DNA of 7,851 nt from Crocinitomicaceae bacterium (GCA_030830385.1 JAURNA010000195.1:1-7851); one strand, 5' to 3'. Counted from the first letter of the stretch, positions 1 to 6,684 are shown. Numbers and translations: made by a program. Notes: generated from the letters alone by a model not told the origin.

Positions 1-409
1 CAATGCTCGCCAGAAACTGCCCGTAATTTCCGACGATGGTTAAAACAACCAGACTCACCCGGAATTTGCGGGGGTAGTAAATCATTCTTCCGAGGAAATT
101 TCCCGCCATATTGGGAGTAACGACGCCCGTGACAAGTCCGGCAAAAAACGAATGAATCGCCAACCGACGATCCGAATGAATTCGATTTGCTTTCAGGATA
201 ATGTACCATTTTCGATAGGCCAGGCCCATGTTCGGAGCCACAAGTAGGACAGCCAACGCAAGAAGTATCGGTTTTTTTAAGCCAAACGCATCCCAATCGG
301 CAGAATTAACATCGGAAAACTGGGAGTAAATTGTACATCCCACTGCCCCGGCAAGAAGCAACTTGAGCGAAAAGAAAACATTCCTCCGATTTTTGCTAGT
401 TTTAACCAA
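1..409 (-). CDS. Flippase-like (LPG_synthase_TM, PF03706-type) integral membrane protein, N-terminal part, cut by the window edge
   Basis: The minus strand is open from the left edge to a TTG at 407-409, giving 136 N-terminal residues; the rest lies outside. No ATG or GTG lies upstream before a stop, so TTG is the best available start and is uncertain. Hydrophobic segments are visible near residues 11-30, 46-62, 86-98 and 118-136. The stretch near residues 90-108 (GLVTGVVTPNMAGNFLGRM) and the following VLTIVGNYGQF near 122-132 resemble the conserved 'TPNRxGEFxGR' region of the lysylphosphatidylglycerol-synthase transmembrane / flippase-like family. That family contains inner-membrane proteins thought to move or modify lipids or polyprenol-linked substrates; many Bacteroidota members have no assigned substrate. 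The gene is divergent from ruvC with almost no room for separate promoters. The family call rests on recognised motifs, and the specific function is unknown. Confidence 0.62.
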   Translation of the reverse strand, partial: MVKTSKNRRNVFFSLKLLLAGAVGCTIYSQFSDVNSADWDAFGLKKPILLALAVLLVAPNMGLAYRKWYIILKANRIHSDRRLAIHSFFAGLVTGVVTPNMAGNFLGRMIYYPRKFRVSLVVLTIVGNYGQFLASI

Positions 410-422
410 CGAAGCAGTTTTG

Positions 423-980
423 ATGGTGGAAGATAAGATAATTCTGGGAATCGATCCGGGTACGACCGTTTTAGGGTACGGCCTTATTCACGTGAAGGCA
501 AAGAAGCTCCACATGGTTAATTTTGGGATCATTCAGCTGCAAAAATTACCCACACACCCTGATAAATTGAAGCGTATTTTCGATCGATTGAACGGAATCA
601 TTCGTGAGTTTAAACCGGATGAACTCGCCATTGAAACTCCCTTTTTCGGAAAAAATGTCCAATCGATGCTGAAACTCGGACGTGCACAAGGAGTCGCTAT
701 TGCGGCGGCCCTTTCAAACAACCTTCCGTTTGAAGAATACTCGCCCCGTCGAATCAAACAATCCATCACCGGATCCGGATCCGCATCCAAGGAACAGGTG
801 GCTGCCATGCTGCAAAAGCTGTTGAAATTTGAGGAAATACCCAAACACCTCGATGCGACTGATGGACTCGCGGTAGCCGTTTGTCATCATTTCTCAAAAG
901 GTGTTGGCGAGCACAATAAAAGTAAGTCCAACGACTGGGGTTCGTTCGTAAAAAACAACCCCAAACGAAAGCTGAACTAA
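423..980 (+). CDS. ruvC: Crossover junction endodeoxyribonuclease RuvC
   Basis: RuvC is the dimeric Holliday-junction resolvase that works with the RuvAB branch-migration motor in recombinational repair, cutting symmetrically with Mg2+. The 185-residue product shows the whole RNase H-like fold signature: GIDPGTTVLGYG with catalytic Asp11, AIETPFFGKNVQS with Glu71, the basic segment around SPRRIKQSITGSGSASKEQV (107-126), and HLDATDGLAVA with Asp144 and Asp147. These match the four acidic residues of E. coli RuvC (D7, E66, D138, D141). The length is normal for the family. The frame is open upstream to a TTG at 363, but ATG423 places GIDPG about ten residues from the N-terminus as in homologues, so it is preferred. 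No clear Shine-Dalgarno is seen, as is common in Bacteroidota. A basic tail ending in NPKRKLN is also seen in relatives. No ruvA or ruvB lies nearby. Confidence 0.97.
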   Translation: MVEDKIILGIDPGTTVLGYGLIHVKAKKLHMVNFGIIQLQKLPTHPDKLKRIFDRLNGIIREFKPDELAIETPFFGKNVQSMLKLGRAQGVAIAAALSNNLPFEEYSPRRIKQSITGSGSASKEQVAAMLQKLLKFEEIPKHLDATDGLAVAVCHHFSKGVGEHNKSKSNDWGSFVKNNPKRKLN

Positions 981-981
981 A

Positions 982-1275
982 ATACCCTGCATTGATGTAA
1001 TTGATTGCGAGCGTTCCGAAGGTGAATTGTGCCCGATTCACGAAGATTTGATCAAAACACGTGGAAAACCTGCCGATGTACATACGATTCAAAGTCTGAA
1101 CCCAAACTTCATTGTAAGCCACATGGACTTGTACCTGACGTTCATGTTTGGCAAGTCACCGATAAAGCGGGTTCAGCGTGAAAGGATTGCTGTGGTCGTA
1201 TCGCGAAAAAACGATTGTGACTGCTGCCAGCTGCATCGTGCCGCGGCGGTTCAGCACTGTTGGAAAGATGAATGA
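982..1275 (+). pseudogene. Truncated AhpD / carboxymuconolactone-decarboxylase-like peroxidase remnant
   Basis: This frame opens just after a TGA at 973-975 overlapping the ruvC end and closes at TGA 1273-1275. It reads IPCIDVIDCERSEGEL, then DLIKTRGKPADVHTIQSLNP, MDLYLTFMFGKSPIKR, a IAVVVSRKNDCDCCQLH segment and WKDE. This matches the N-terminal half of the AhpD-like 'peroxidase-related' proteins, which are about 190 residues long and use a CxxC plus nearby His for peroxide reduction; here the pair is Cys-Asp-Cys-Cys followed by QLH. Two things are wrong for an intact gene. There is no ATG or GTG start (only a TTG at 1027, inside the conserved region), and the frame stops right after WKDE, so about 90 C-terminal residues are missing and are not found in the other plus frames. 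I read it as a remnant formerly cotranscribed with ruvC. A short TTG-started product of 82 residues is possible but less likely. Confidence 0.6.
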
Positions 1276-1589
1276 TGTGTGAACCATTCAGAACGGATAA
1301 GGGCAAGGCCGATTACAATTGCATTGAAATCTACGTTCTGATCTTCGGCCGATCACATTCCGGAAACCGACGTTTTGCACGGTGCATCCCATACAATATG
1401 GGAGTTTTTTTTGAGAATGCCACGGTTGGTATGTGGAATCGACATTGAAAATACGTTGTTCGTAAACAGCGAATGAGAAGAAAACACTCCATCGTTTGTC
1501 TACTTCGAAAGAAAGGGAACCCGTCGTTTCCAATCGTAACTGACTTTCGCAGGACCGTCGAAGTTATCCAGATCGAACACGATGTTCAT
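1251..1589 (-). pseudogene. Decayed or interrupted minus-strand reading frame of unknown family
   Basis: From an ATG at 1589, which overlaps the 3' end of the J-domain gene, one frame reads in a coding-like way for 113 codons but is cut by TAG at codon 30 (1500-1502) and TGA at codon 79 (1353-1355) before the final TGA at 1251-1253. The pieces look protein-like: an opening with FDLDNFDGPAKVSYDWKRR, a middle with HIVWDAPCKTSVSGM, and a late EDQNVDFNAIVIGLALIRS segment. A neighbouring frame (1288-1533) is also open and contains a FSFAVYEQRIFNVDS stretch, so a frameshift at the run of eight T/A bases is an alternative explanation to nonsense mutations. I do not recognise the family. The 3' end overlaps the AhpD remnant antisense. 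Chance open frames cannot be excluded. Confidence 0.3.
1387..1412 (+). terminator. Intrinsic terminator downstream of ruvC and the AhpD-like remnant
   Basis: TCCCATA (1387-1393) and TATGGGA (1397-1403) form a perfect 7-base-pair stem closed by a three-base loop (CAA). One G and then eight consecutive T residues (1405-1412) follow. This is the classic rho-independent layout in the plus direction. It would end a ruvC transcript that runs through the remnant. It does not work in the minus direction, where the stem is preceded rather than followed by the homopolymer. The stem is short and only moderately GC-rich. Confidence 0.55.
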
Positions 1590-2403
1590 TTTGCCCTTTT
1601 AACCGACGATCCCAGAATTCATACGCTTCCCGAATTTCCCTGAACTTATCCTCTGCGATGAGGCGCTGTGCTTTGGATGCTCGTTCGAATCGATCCGGAT
1701 GGTGTTCCTTGACGAGGTTTCGATACGCACTTTTAACTTCTTTGGAAGTGGGATTTTCGGAAACCCCGAGTATATGGGCATATTTCCGGGCGTTAACCGT
1801 CACTGATTTTGTCTCTTTTTTGTTCTTTTCTTCTGCCTTGCGATAATTCGAATAGATTGAAATGATCCGCTTAAGATGTTCTTTCGGGAGGTTCAGATGT
1901 TGACTGGTCAGGTCAAGGAATTTCAATTCACGATCGGAAATATTACCGTCAAGCATCCCGATTCCTGTGAGGAAGTAAATCACCTGAGCGCGCTCACCTT
2001 CGGTTTCCAGATGTTTAACCAGCCAATCGCAAACTGTCTTGAACTTGATCGGGTGACGCATGCTAAACAGCAGTGAATCTCCAAAATTGTAATTTGCTTT
2101 GGTGAAAAAGCGGTTGAAGTAACCATTGATATACTGCGTTTTCTTTCGAGAACCCGAATAATCCAGTAAAATGAGCAATGAACCCAGTGCCAGATATGCC
2201 TCCAGTAAATTATCCTCTGTAAATTTCAAGTTGGGCGGATAGATGCCTCTGCGCCAAAGTCGTGCATGACGGGTTTTGTATAAATAGAGTGCGATTCCAC
2301 CAACCAGAGGGACAAAGAACACGGCTACCACCAACCATGTAGGGTGTTGGTCCGCGGGTTCAAAATAGAGGAAATAAGATGTCATTGAGCTCAGTGGATG
2401 CAT
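1564..2403 (-). CDS. Membrane-anchored TerB-like / J-domain (DjlA-like) co-chaperone
   Basis: The product of 279 residues (start ATG 2403; ATG 2385 gives 273) has three parts. Near the N-terminus is one strong membrane segment (WLVVAVFFVPLVGGIALYLY, roughly residues 23-42). A helical middle follows with DGNISDRELKFLDLTSQHLN, resembling the TerB-like acidic helical domain found in DjlA. At the C-terminus, from about residue 208, lies a J-domain with KYAHILGVSENPTSKEVK and the HPD motif at 235-237. J-domains stimulate the ATPase of DnaK-type Hsp70, so this protein probably recruits DnaK to the inner membrane. The open frame reaches an ATG at 2484, but that would overlap the start of the divergent VTT gene, so I chose 2403. 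There is no G/F-rich or zinc-finger region, so it is not DnaJ itself. The client is unknown; the TerB assignment is weaker than the J-domain one. Confidence 0.82.
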   Translation of the reverse strand: MHPLSSMTSYFLYFEPADQHPTWLVVAVFFVPLVGGIALYLYKTRHARLWRRGIYPPNLKFTEDNLLEAYLALGSLLILLDYSGSRKKTQYINGYFNRFFTKANYNFGDSLLFSMRHPIKFKTVCDWLVKHLETEGERAQVIYFLTGIGMLDGNISDRELKFLDLTSQHLNLPKEHLKRIISIYSNYRKAEEKNKKETKSVTVNARKYAHILGVSENPTSKEVKSAYRNLVKEHHPDRFERASKAQRLIAEDKFREIREAYEFWDRRLKGQNEHRVRSG

Positions 2404-2457
2404 TCCAATTGGATACAAAATACCATTTTTACCGGATTTATCGGAGCGGATTCGCGT

Positions 2458-2463
2458 AGGGAG
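2458..2463 (+). promoter_or_regulatory. Shine-Dalgarno-like site for the VTT-family gene
   Basis: AGGGAG lies four bases before ATG 2468. Few genes in this window have such a purine-rich site; it supports 2468 over the in-frame ATG at 2483. Confidence 0.4.
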
Positions 2464-2467
2464 ACCA

Positions 2468-3070
2468 ATGAACCGAAAATACATGCAGAAAAACCGATCA
2501 TATCTGGCACGTTACAAGAAAAATCTCAAGTACATCTGGATGGCACTGATTGCGCTTACGCTTGGTTGCTACCTGATATTTCCGGGATGGTTCTCACCCG
2601 ACAACTTTGTACAATTTCGTGATGAATACGTTGAAATGAGCGTGGTTATCTATACCATTATAACCATTATTCGGGCCGTTTTTTTTATTCCATCCACCAT
2701 CACATTGCTCATTGGAATCACACTTTTCCCTGACCATTTCTGGTTTCTTCTGATCATCAATATGATTGGAATTATCATCGGCTCTCTCCTGTTGTATTTC
2801 GCAGGGGTTTTCTTTGAGGCTGACGCGATGTTAAGCCCTAAATACATAAACCGACTCCCGCAAATTCGAGAGAAAATCAATCGCTATGGATTCTGGATTG
2901 TATTGGGATGGTCATTTTTTCCCTTCGTGCCCACCGACCTCATCTGCTATGTTTCCGGAAGTACGCGAATGCCCTTACGGAAATACGTTCCTGCTATTTT
3001 TATGGGAGAATGCTCGTTGGTAATCCTCTACCTCATCACCGGGCAAGAACTGATACACATCCTGTTTTAA
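2468..3070 (+). CDS. VTT/DedA (TVP38/TMEM64-like) family integral membrane protein
   Basis: The 200-residue product begins with a basic cytoplasmic leader (residues 1-20) and has hydrophobic segments near 22-39, 57-86, 91-115, 141-162 and 174-193. The re-entrant-type sequence RAVFFIPSTITLLIGITLFP (69-88) and the second FFPFVPTDLICYVSGSTRMP (150-169), each with prolines inside a hydrophobic stretch, are characteristic of the VTT (SNARE-associated) domain. Family members include DedA proteins, some of which act as undecaprenyl-phosphate or phospholipid translocases dependent on membrane potential; the substrate here cannot be told from the sequence. The size fits the short bacterial TVP38/TMEM64 branch. 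It is divergent from the J-domain gene (64 bases between starts) and convergent with the following lipoprotein gene, so it is probably transcribed alone. Confidence 0.8.
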   Translation: MNRKYMQKNRSYLARYKKNLKYIWMALIALTLGCYLIFPGWFSPDNFVQFRDEYVEMSVVIYTIITIIRAVFFIPSTITLLIGITLFPDHFWFLLIINMIGIIIGSLLLYFAGVFFEADAMLSPKYINRLPQIREKINRYGFWIVLGWSFFPFVPTDLICYVSGSTRMPLRKYVPAIFMGECSLVILYLITGQELIHILF

Positions 3071-3078
3071 AAAGCAAG

Positions 3079-3104
3079 AAGGCCTTCTCCGGGGAAAAGG
3101 CCTT
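3079..3104. terminator. Bidirectional hairpin terminator between convergent genes
   Basis: AAGGCCTTCTCC (3079-3090) pairs with GGAAAAGGCCTT (3093-3104), with a single C-A mismatch and a two-base GG between the arms, so a few inner pairs must open to form the loop. It begins nine bases after the VTT stop codon and lies 29 bases beyond the stop codon of the minus-strand lipoprotein gene. Read on the minus strand the hairpin is followed by CTTGCTTTTT, a fair U-tract. On the plus strand the tail is only GTATTA, so termination is likely stronger for the lipoprotein transcript. Confidence 0.65.
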
Positions 3105-3133
3105 GTATTACTATACGGGAGAGGATACCAAGA

Positions 3134-4090
3134 TTACAACGCAGCTTCCAATATGCTTTCGAGTTCGGTCATTGAACCTACGTCGGTAAGCGAAGTGAAT
3201 GTCACGTTATGATTTGTTGTGATCGTACTCTGCTGGATCGCACACTGCAATTGGCCATTGATGTCTGCAATCAAAACAAAATGCGCACTTAAACCTTCCG
3301 GAAGGGTATAGTTCCCCGGTGAAAACACTCCGGCATTGTAGTTGGAGAAATTTGCAACTGCGTTATCAGAGGTAAATACAACATAACAGATCGTATTTGT
3401 GTCATCATATCCTGAAGGAACCGTAACTGAGCACGTAGTTTGAGGTCCCGTGCTCGACCAGAAATAATCGCAGTTAATCCAGTCAAAATCACCATAGAAG
3501 AGATATTGGTAATAGTATTGCTGACTTATCGAATCCATGACATTTGTAATAGTAGCCGTGTTGTCCAGCGTCCAAATTACATTTCCATCACCATCCACAT
3601 CTCCATTAAACAATTCCATATTGGGAACAAAGGAATTGCTCGGCGCCGTTGACACATTCACCGGATTGATGATATTCACCGGATTTCCATTTTGTGTAAC
3701 GGTGATCATAAACTCTCCTCCTGATCCGATGATCTCATTGGCGCCACCATTGTTTCCGAGGGTCACTTTTTTCGTAAGAATCATCTGAACGGGAGTGTAA
3801 ATCTCTGCAAGCTGGATGTCTACATTCCCCGTCAGCGGATTTCCTGATGCATCGGCGAAGTTATTTCCTGAAAGTTCAATGCGCGTTCCCTGGCTTCCAT
3901 ACAATACGGTAGACAGCGAAGCTTCCACAGAAAATTGCTGAATCTGATCTTCAAAATAGTGGTTGAGCTTGCCAGAAATGCTCAATTGATCGTCAGCTTC
4001 CGGAGTTGGAATGACCTGGTTCTTCTTACAAGCAATCATCGCCGAACAAGCCAGAAGTGTTCCAATCAGTACATGGTGTATTTTTTGCAT
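3134..4090 (-). CDS. Secreted lipoprotein of unknown function with a DxDxDG loop
   Basis: Starting at ATG 4090 gives 318 residues with a lipoprotein signal peptide (MQKIHHVLIGTLLACSAMIA) and lipidation Cys21 followed by two lysines. An ATG at 4114 would add eight residues; the frame is open to 4222 but that start would give a long non-signal leader. The mature part is rich in Thr, Ser, Asn, Gly and aromatics, which suggests beta-sandwich structure. One segment (about 68-135) contains IELSGNNFADASGNPLTGNV, LAEIYTP and GSGGEFMITVTQNGNPV, a pattern I associate with Bacteroidota envelope lipoproteins having a carboxypeptidase-regulatory-like fold. DVDGDGN at 164-170 resembles an EF-hand or dockerin-type calcium loop. 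Two cysteine-containing stretches (NCDYFW and TTCSVTV) lie in the second half. I do not recognise a named family. It is 138 bases behind the DUF4296 gene and may have its own promoter. Confidence 0.72.
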   Translation of the reverse strand: MQKIHHVLIGTLLACSAMIACKKNQVIPTPEADDQLSISGKLNHYFEDQIQQFSVEASLSTVLYGSQGTRIELSGNNFADASGNPLTGNVDIQLAEIYTPVQMILTKKVTLGNNGGANEIIGSGGEFMITVTQNGNPVNIINPVNVSTAPSNSFVPNMELFNGDVDGDGNVIWTLDNTATITNVMDSISQQYYYQYLFYGDFDWINCDYFWSSTGPQTTCSVTVPSGYDDTNTICYVVFTSDNAVANFSNYNAGVFSPGNYTLPEGLSAHFVLIADINGQLQCAIQQSTITTNHNVTFTSLTDVGSMTELESILEAAL

Positions 4091-4228
4091 AATTTTACGT
4101 GTTGATTTATCCATTAGATACCCGACACTCGATAAACGCTGCGTGAACCTGTATTTTTTCTCTATCGGGAGGACAATTGTGCCGTTTTCATTGGTGTCAA
4201 TCACAGCGAAGCAAGTCGCCACATCAAC

Positions 4229-4576
4229 TTATTGGGAAGACTGCACATCGGCGAGTTCCTTGTTGAGTTGCTCAAGGACATCGTCGTAAATCGACGCCAT
4301 TTCATTTTGGCGAGAGCCGTAGTAATCCAGTGATTCTTCAAATGCCGTTCGTTTGACTCCGAACGTGTTCAAGAGGGAATCACCCGATTGGGTCATTACT
4401 CTGTAGTAGCGATTTACCTGAGTATATTCATTTTGAACGAGTGCCTCCAATTTGGTTAACTCCGCCAGAATATCGACTATTTTTTTTCGCGGTATGAGAT
4501 GATCAGGTTCAGGGAGTCGTTCCACACTACCTGAGCAAGCAAACAAAATGGGTACTATGAATATGAGCCTCTTCAT
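4229..4576 (-). CDS. DUF4296 family lipoprotein
   Basis: The 115-residue protein starts with a short lipoprotein signal, MKRLIFIVPILFAC, with Cys14 as the lipidation site. The mature region is mostly charged helix: PDHLIPRKKIVDILAELTKL near residues 24-43, then NEYTQVNRYYRVM, and a C-terminal NEMASIYDDVLEQLNKELAD segment. The 'P..LIP..K..DIL.EL...EA' pattern and the small size match DUF4296, a family found almost only in Bacteroidota, function unknown. It begins three bases after the dihydroorotase stop codon, so it is translated from the same message. The position directly behind dihydroorotase is, from memory, common in Flavobacteriia, which supports the call but does not explain the role. 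Confidence 0.82.
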   Translation of the reverse strand: MKRLIFIVPILFACSGSVERLPEPDHLIPRKKIVDILAELTKLEALVQNEYTQVNRYYRVMTQSGDSLLNTFGVKRTAFEESLDYYGSRQNEMASIYDDVLEQLNKELADVQSSQ

Positions 4577-4579
4577 TCA

Positions 4580-5917
4580 TTATCTGTTGAACACCAACCG
4601 ATCTCCAACGCTTCCTTCCACGATCTTTCCATTGGTATATACAACGTTTCCGTTGACGAATGTTGTGTCGATTCGATGAGAAAACGTACTTCCTTCGAAT
4701 GGTGACCAACCGCATTTGTACAAAATGTTTGATCGGTTCACCTCGATTGAATGATTTGGATCCACAATGACCAAATCTGCGAAGTATCCTTCGCGAATGT
4801 ATCCTCTGTCTTCCATTCGGAACAGAATCGCCGGAGCGTGAGCCATTTTCTCCACTACTCGTTCGATGCTGATTTTACCGTCTTTGGCTCTTTCCAGCAT
4901 GGCTAGCAATGCGTGTTGAACCAAAGGTCCGCCGGATGGGGCTGTGAGGTATTTGTTGTTTTTTTCTTCACGTGTATGGGGCGCGTGATCCGTTGCCACA
5001 ACATCCAATCGATCATCCAACAGTGCTTCCCATAGCCCTTCTCGATCGGCAGCCGTTTTAACTGCCGGATTCCACTTAATGAGGCTTCCTTTCGTATCGT
5101 ACAGGCTGTCATCGAACCACAAATGATGAATACAAACCTCCGAAGTAATCTTCTTTTCAGCGAGCGGAATGTCGTTTCTGAAAAGTGCTGTTTCCTTCGC
5201 CGTACTGATGTGAAATATATGCAGCCTGCTTCCGTGCTTCTTTGCAAGCTCGGCAGCGGCAGAAGAACTCAGGTAGCATGCTTCCTCACTTCGGATGACA
5301 GGGTGCATGTTCATTGGAATATCGTCTCCGTATTGTGCTTTTGCTTTCTCGAGGTTGGCCCGAATCGTTCCTTCGTCTTCACAGTGCGTAATCAGCTGAT
5401 GATCCAGCTGAAAAATACCATCCAACGTATTCTGTTCATCCACGAGCATATTTCCTGTAGAAGATCCCATAAAGATTTTGATGCCTGCAACGTCTCTTTT
5501 GCTGACTTTCTTCAGTTCCTCAAGATTGTCGTTCGTCGCTCCCATGTTGAAACTGTAGTTGGCAATCGAAACTTCACTCGCTCGTTGGTATTTTTTCTCG
5601 AGTTCTTCGATGGTTGTGGCTGTAGGTTTCGTATTGGGTTGCTCCATATACGAAGTGATTCCACCTGCCACAGCAGCTCGGGACTCAGAATGAATATCTC
5701 CCTTGTGCGTAAGTCCGGGCTCTCGAAAATGCACCTGATCATCAATGCAGCCGGGTAAAATCCATTTTCCTGCAGCATCCATTTCCCGAACAGCACCTGA
5801 CACGCTAATGTTTTGGTCGATTCGTTCGATTCGTCTATTGCGGATCAATACATCGGCTACGCATGATTTTCCCTCGTTGATAATTGTTCCCGAACGAATA
5901 ATGATGGTGTCACTCAT
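4580..5917 (-). CDS. pyrC: Dihydroorotase, class I (Bacteroidota type)
   Basis: This enzyme catalyses the reversible cyclisation of N-carbamoyl-L-aspartate to dihydroorotate, the third step of de novo pyrimidine synthesis, in the cytoplasm. The 445-residue amidohydrolase has an N-terminal beta-sandwich part and a TIM barrel. Visible elements are DDQVHFREPGLTHKGDI (59-75), AGGITSYMEQPNTKP (84-98), GIKIFMGSSTGNMLVD with Asp160, ITHCEDE with His178, IFHISTA with His236, and ATDHAPHTREEKNN with Asp310. In most class I enzymes the first motif is DxHxHxR; here the first His is Gln61, while His63 and Arg65 remain. I recall the same Q in many Bacteroidota orthologues, so it is probably a lineage trait and not damage. 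The length is normal. The ATG overlaps the mannosyltransferase stop codon (ATGA), implying translational coupling. Confidence 0.95.
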   Translation of the reverse strand: MSDTIIIRSGTIINEGKSCVADVLIRNRRIERIDQNISVSGAVREMDAAGKWILPGCIDDQVHFREPGLTHKGDIHSESRAAVAGGITSYMEQPNTKPTATTIEELEKKYQRASEVSIANYSFNMGATNDNLEELKKVSKRDVAGIKIFMGSSTGNMLVDEQNTLDGIFQLDHQLITHCEDEGTIRANLEKAKAQYGDDIPMNMHPVIRSEEACYLSSSAAAELAKKHGSRLHIFHISTAKETALFRNDIPLAEKKITSEVCIHHLWFDDSLYDTKGSLIKWNPAVKTAADREGLWEALLDDRLDVVATDHAPHTREEKNNKYLTAPSGGPLVQHALLAMLERAKDGKISIERVVEKMAHAPAILFRMEDRGYIREGYFADLVIVDPNHSIEVNRSNILYKCGWSPFEGSTFSHRIDTTFVNGNVVYTNGKIVEGSVGDRLVFNR

Positions 5918-6624
5918 AATTTCATCCTGCGCATTTTCCAGACTCCCAAAAATGCTTCTTTAAAAATTCCTGTGCTCATTTTGGATTCGCCGAATACGCG
6001 ATCAGTAAACGTAATCGGAACTTCAGTGATCTTGAATCCGTGCTTCTTTGTTGCGTATTTCATACAGATTTGAAATGCATATCCCTTGAAGGTTATCCCA
6101 TCGAGATTGATGGTTTCCAGCACTTTTCGATGATAGCATTTAAATCCTGCTGTGGTATCCTTGATGTTTATCCAGAGAATCATACGAACGTACACACTGG
6201 CAAAATAGGACATCAATACGCGTTTGAATGGCCAGTCTTTCACTTTTCCACCTTTGCAATAACGAGAGCCGATGCTGAGATCCGCTCCATCCAGACAGGC
6301 CTGATACAAGCGACGAACATCATCGGGGTTGTGCGAGAAATCACAGTCCATTTCAATTATGTGCTCATATGATCGCTCAAGTGCCCATTTGAATCCGTGA
6401 ATGTAAGCTGTTCCCAGCCCCAACTTACCCTCTCGTTCTTCCAGGTGAATTTTACCCGGATACTTCTCTGTCAAATTGCGAATTATATCCGCTGTTCCAT
6501 CGGGTGAGGCATCATCAATAAACAGTATATGAAGCGGAACATCAAGATTCATCAATGTGTCTGCCATTCGAGTCACATTGTCCTTTTCGTTGTAAGTGGG
6601 TATGATGACGACGAGTTGGGACAC
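5914..6624 (-). CDS. Polyprenol monophosphomannose synthase-like glycosyltransferase (GT2, DPM1-like)
   Basis: The 236-residue GT-A protein should transfer a sugar, most likely mannose from GDP-mannose, to a polyprenol phosphate at the cytoplasmic face of the membrane, giving donors for glycosylation outside the membrane. Motifs in order are VVIIPTYNEKDNV (5-17), LFIDDASPDGT (34-44), GLGTAYIHGFKWAL (69-82), EMDCDFSHNP (91-100) with the metal-binding DxD at 93-95, IGSRYCKGGKV (118-128) and DTTAGFKCY (156-164). The C-terminus has no extra membrane domain, as in the short DPM1-like branch. The start is GTG at 6624; no ATG fits the N-terminal motif distance, and AGGAA abuts the start codon. It is the first gene of the operon with pyrC. 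The sugar is inferred from family resemblance and could be another hexose. Confidence 0.88.
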   Translation of the reverse strand: MSQLVVIIPTYNEKDNVTRMADTLMNLDVPLHILFIDDASPDGTADIIRNLTEKYPGKIHLEEREGKLGLGTAYIHGFKWALERSYEHIIEMDCDFSHNPDDVRRLYQACLDGADLSIGSRYCKGGKVKDWPFKRVLMSYFASVYVRMILWINIKDTTAGFKCYHRKVLETINLDGITFKGYAFQICMKYATKKHGFKITEVPITFTDRVFGESKMSTGIFKEAFLGVWKMRRMKL

Positions 6625-6684
6625 TTCCTATAATTAAAGCAGTGCTAAAATACGTAATAATCGCATATCAGTAGGTCATCGAAG

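Noticed and set aside
768..785. Short tandem GGATCC-type repeat
   Set aside because: It encodes the Gly-Ser segment of a conserved RuvC loop (ITGSGSASKEQV) and has only two units, so it is codon repetition and not a repeat element.
766..1122. Open frame of 118 codons on the minus strand crossing the ruvC end
   Set aside because: It is antisense to the catalytic C-terminal part of ruvC and to the AhpD-like remnant, with no protein-like motif.
5123..5758. Long open frame of 211 codons on the plus strand
   Set aside because: It lies antisense inside the well-supported dihydroorotase gene, has no recognisable motif, and reads like a Cys- and Arg-rich shadow of conserved amidohydrolase codons.
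6040..6372. Open frame of 110 codons on the plus strand
   Set aside because: It is antisense to the mannosyltransferase gene, covering the region of its catalytic motifs, and shows no family resemblance.
6645..6652. Possible minus-strand -7 element (TATTTTAG) for the mannosyltransferase operon
   Set aside because: It matches seven of eight consensus positions, but no TTG-type -33 element sits at a suitable distance upstream, so the evidence is too thin for a feature.
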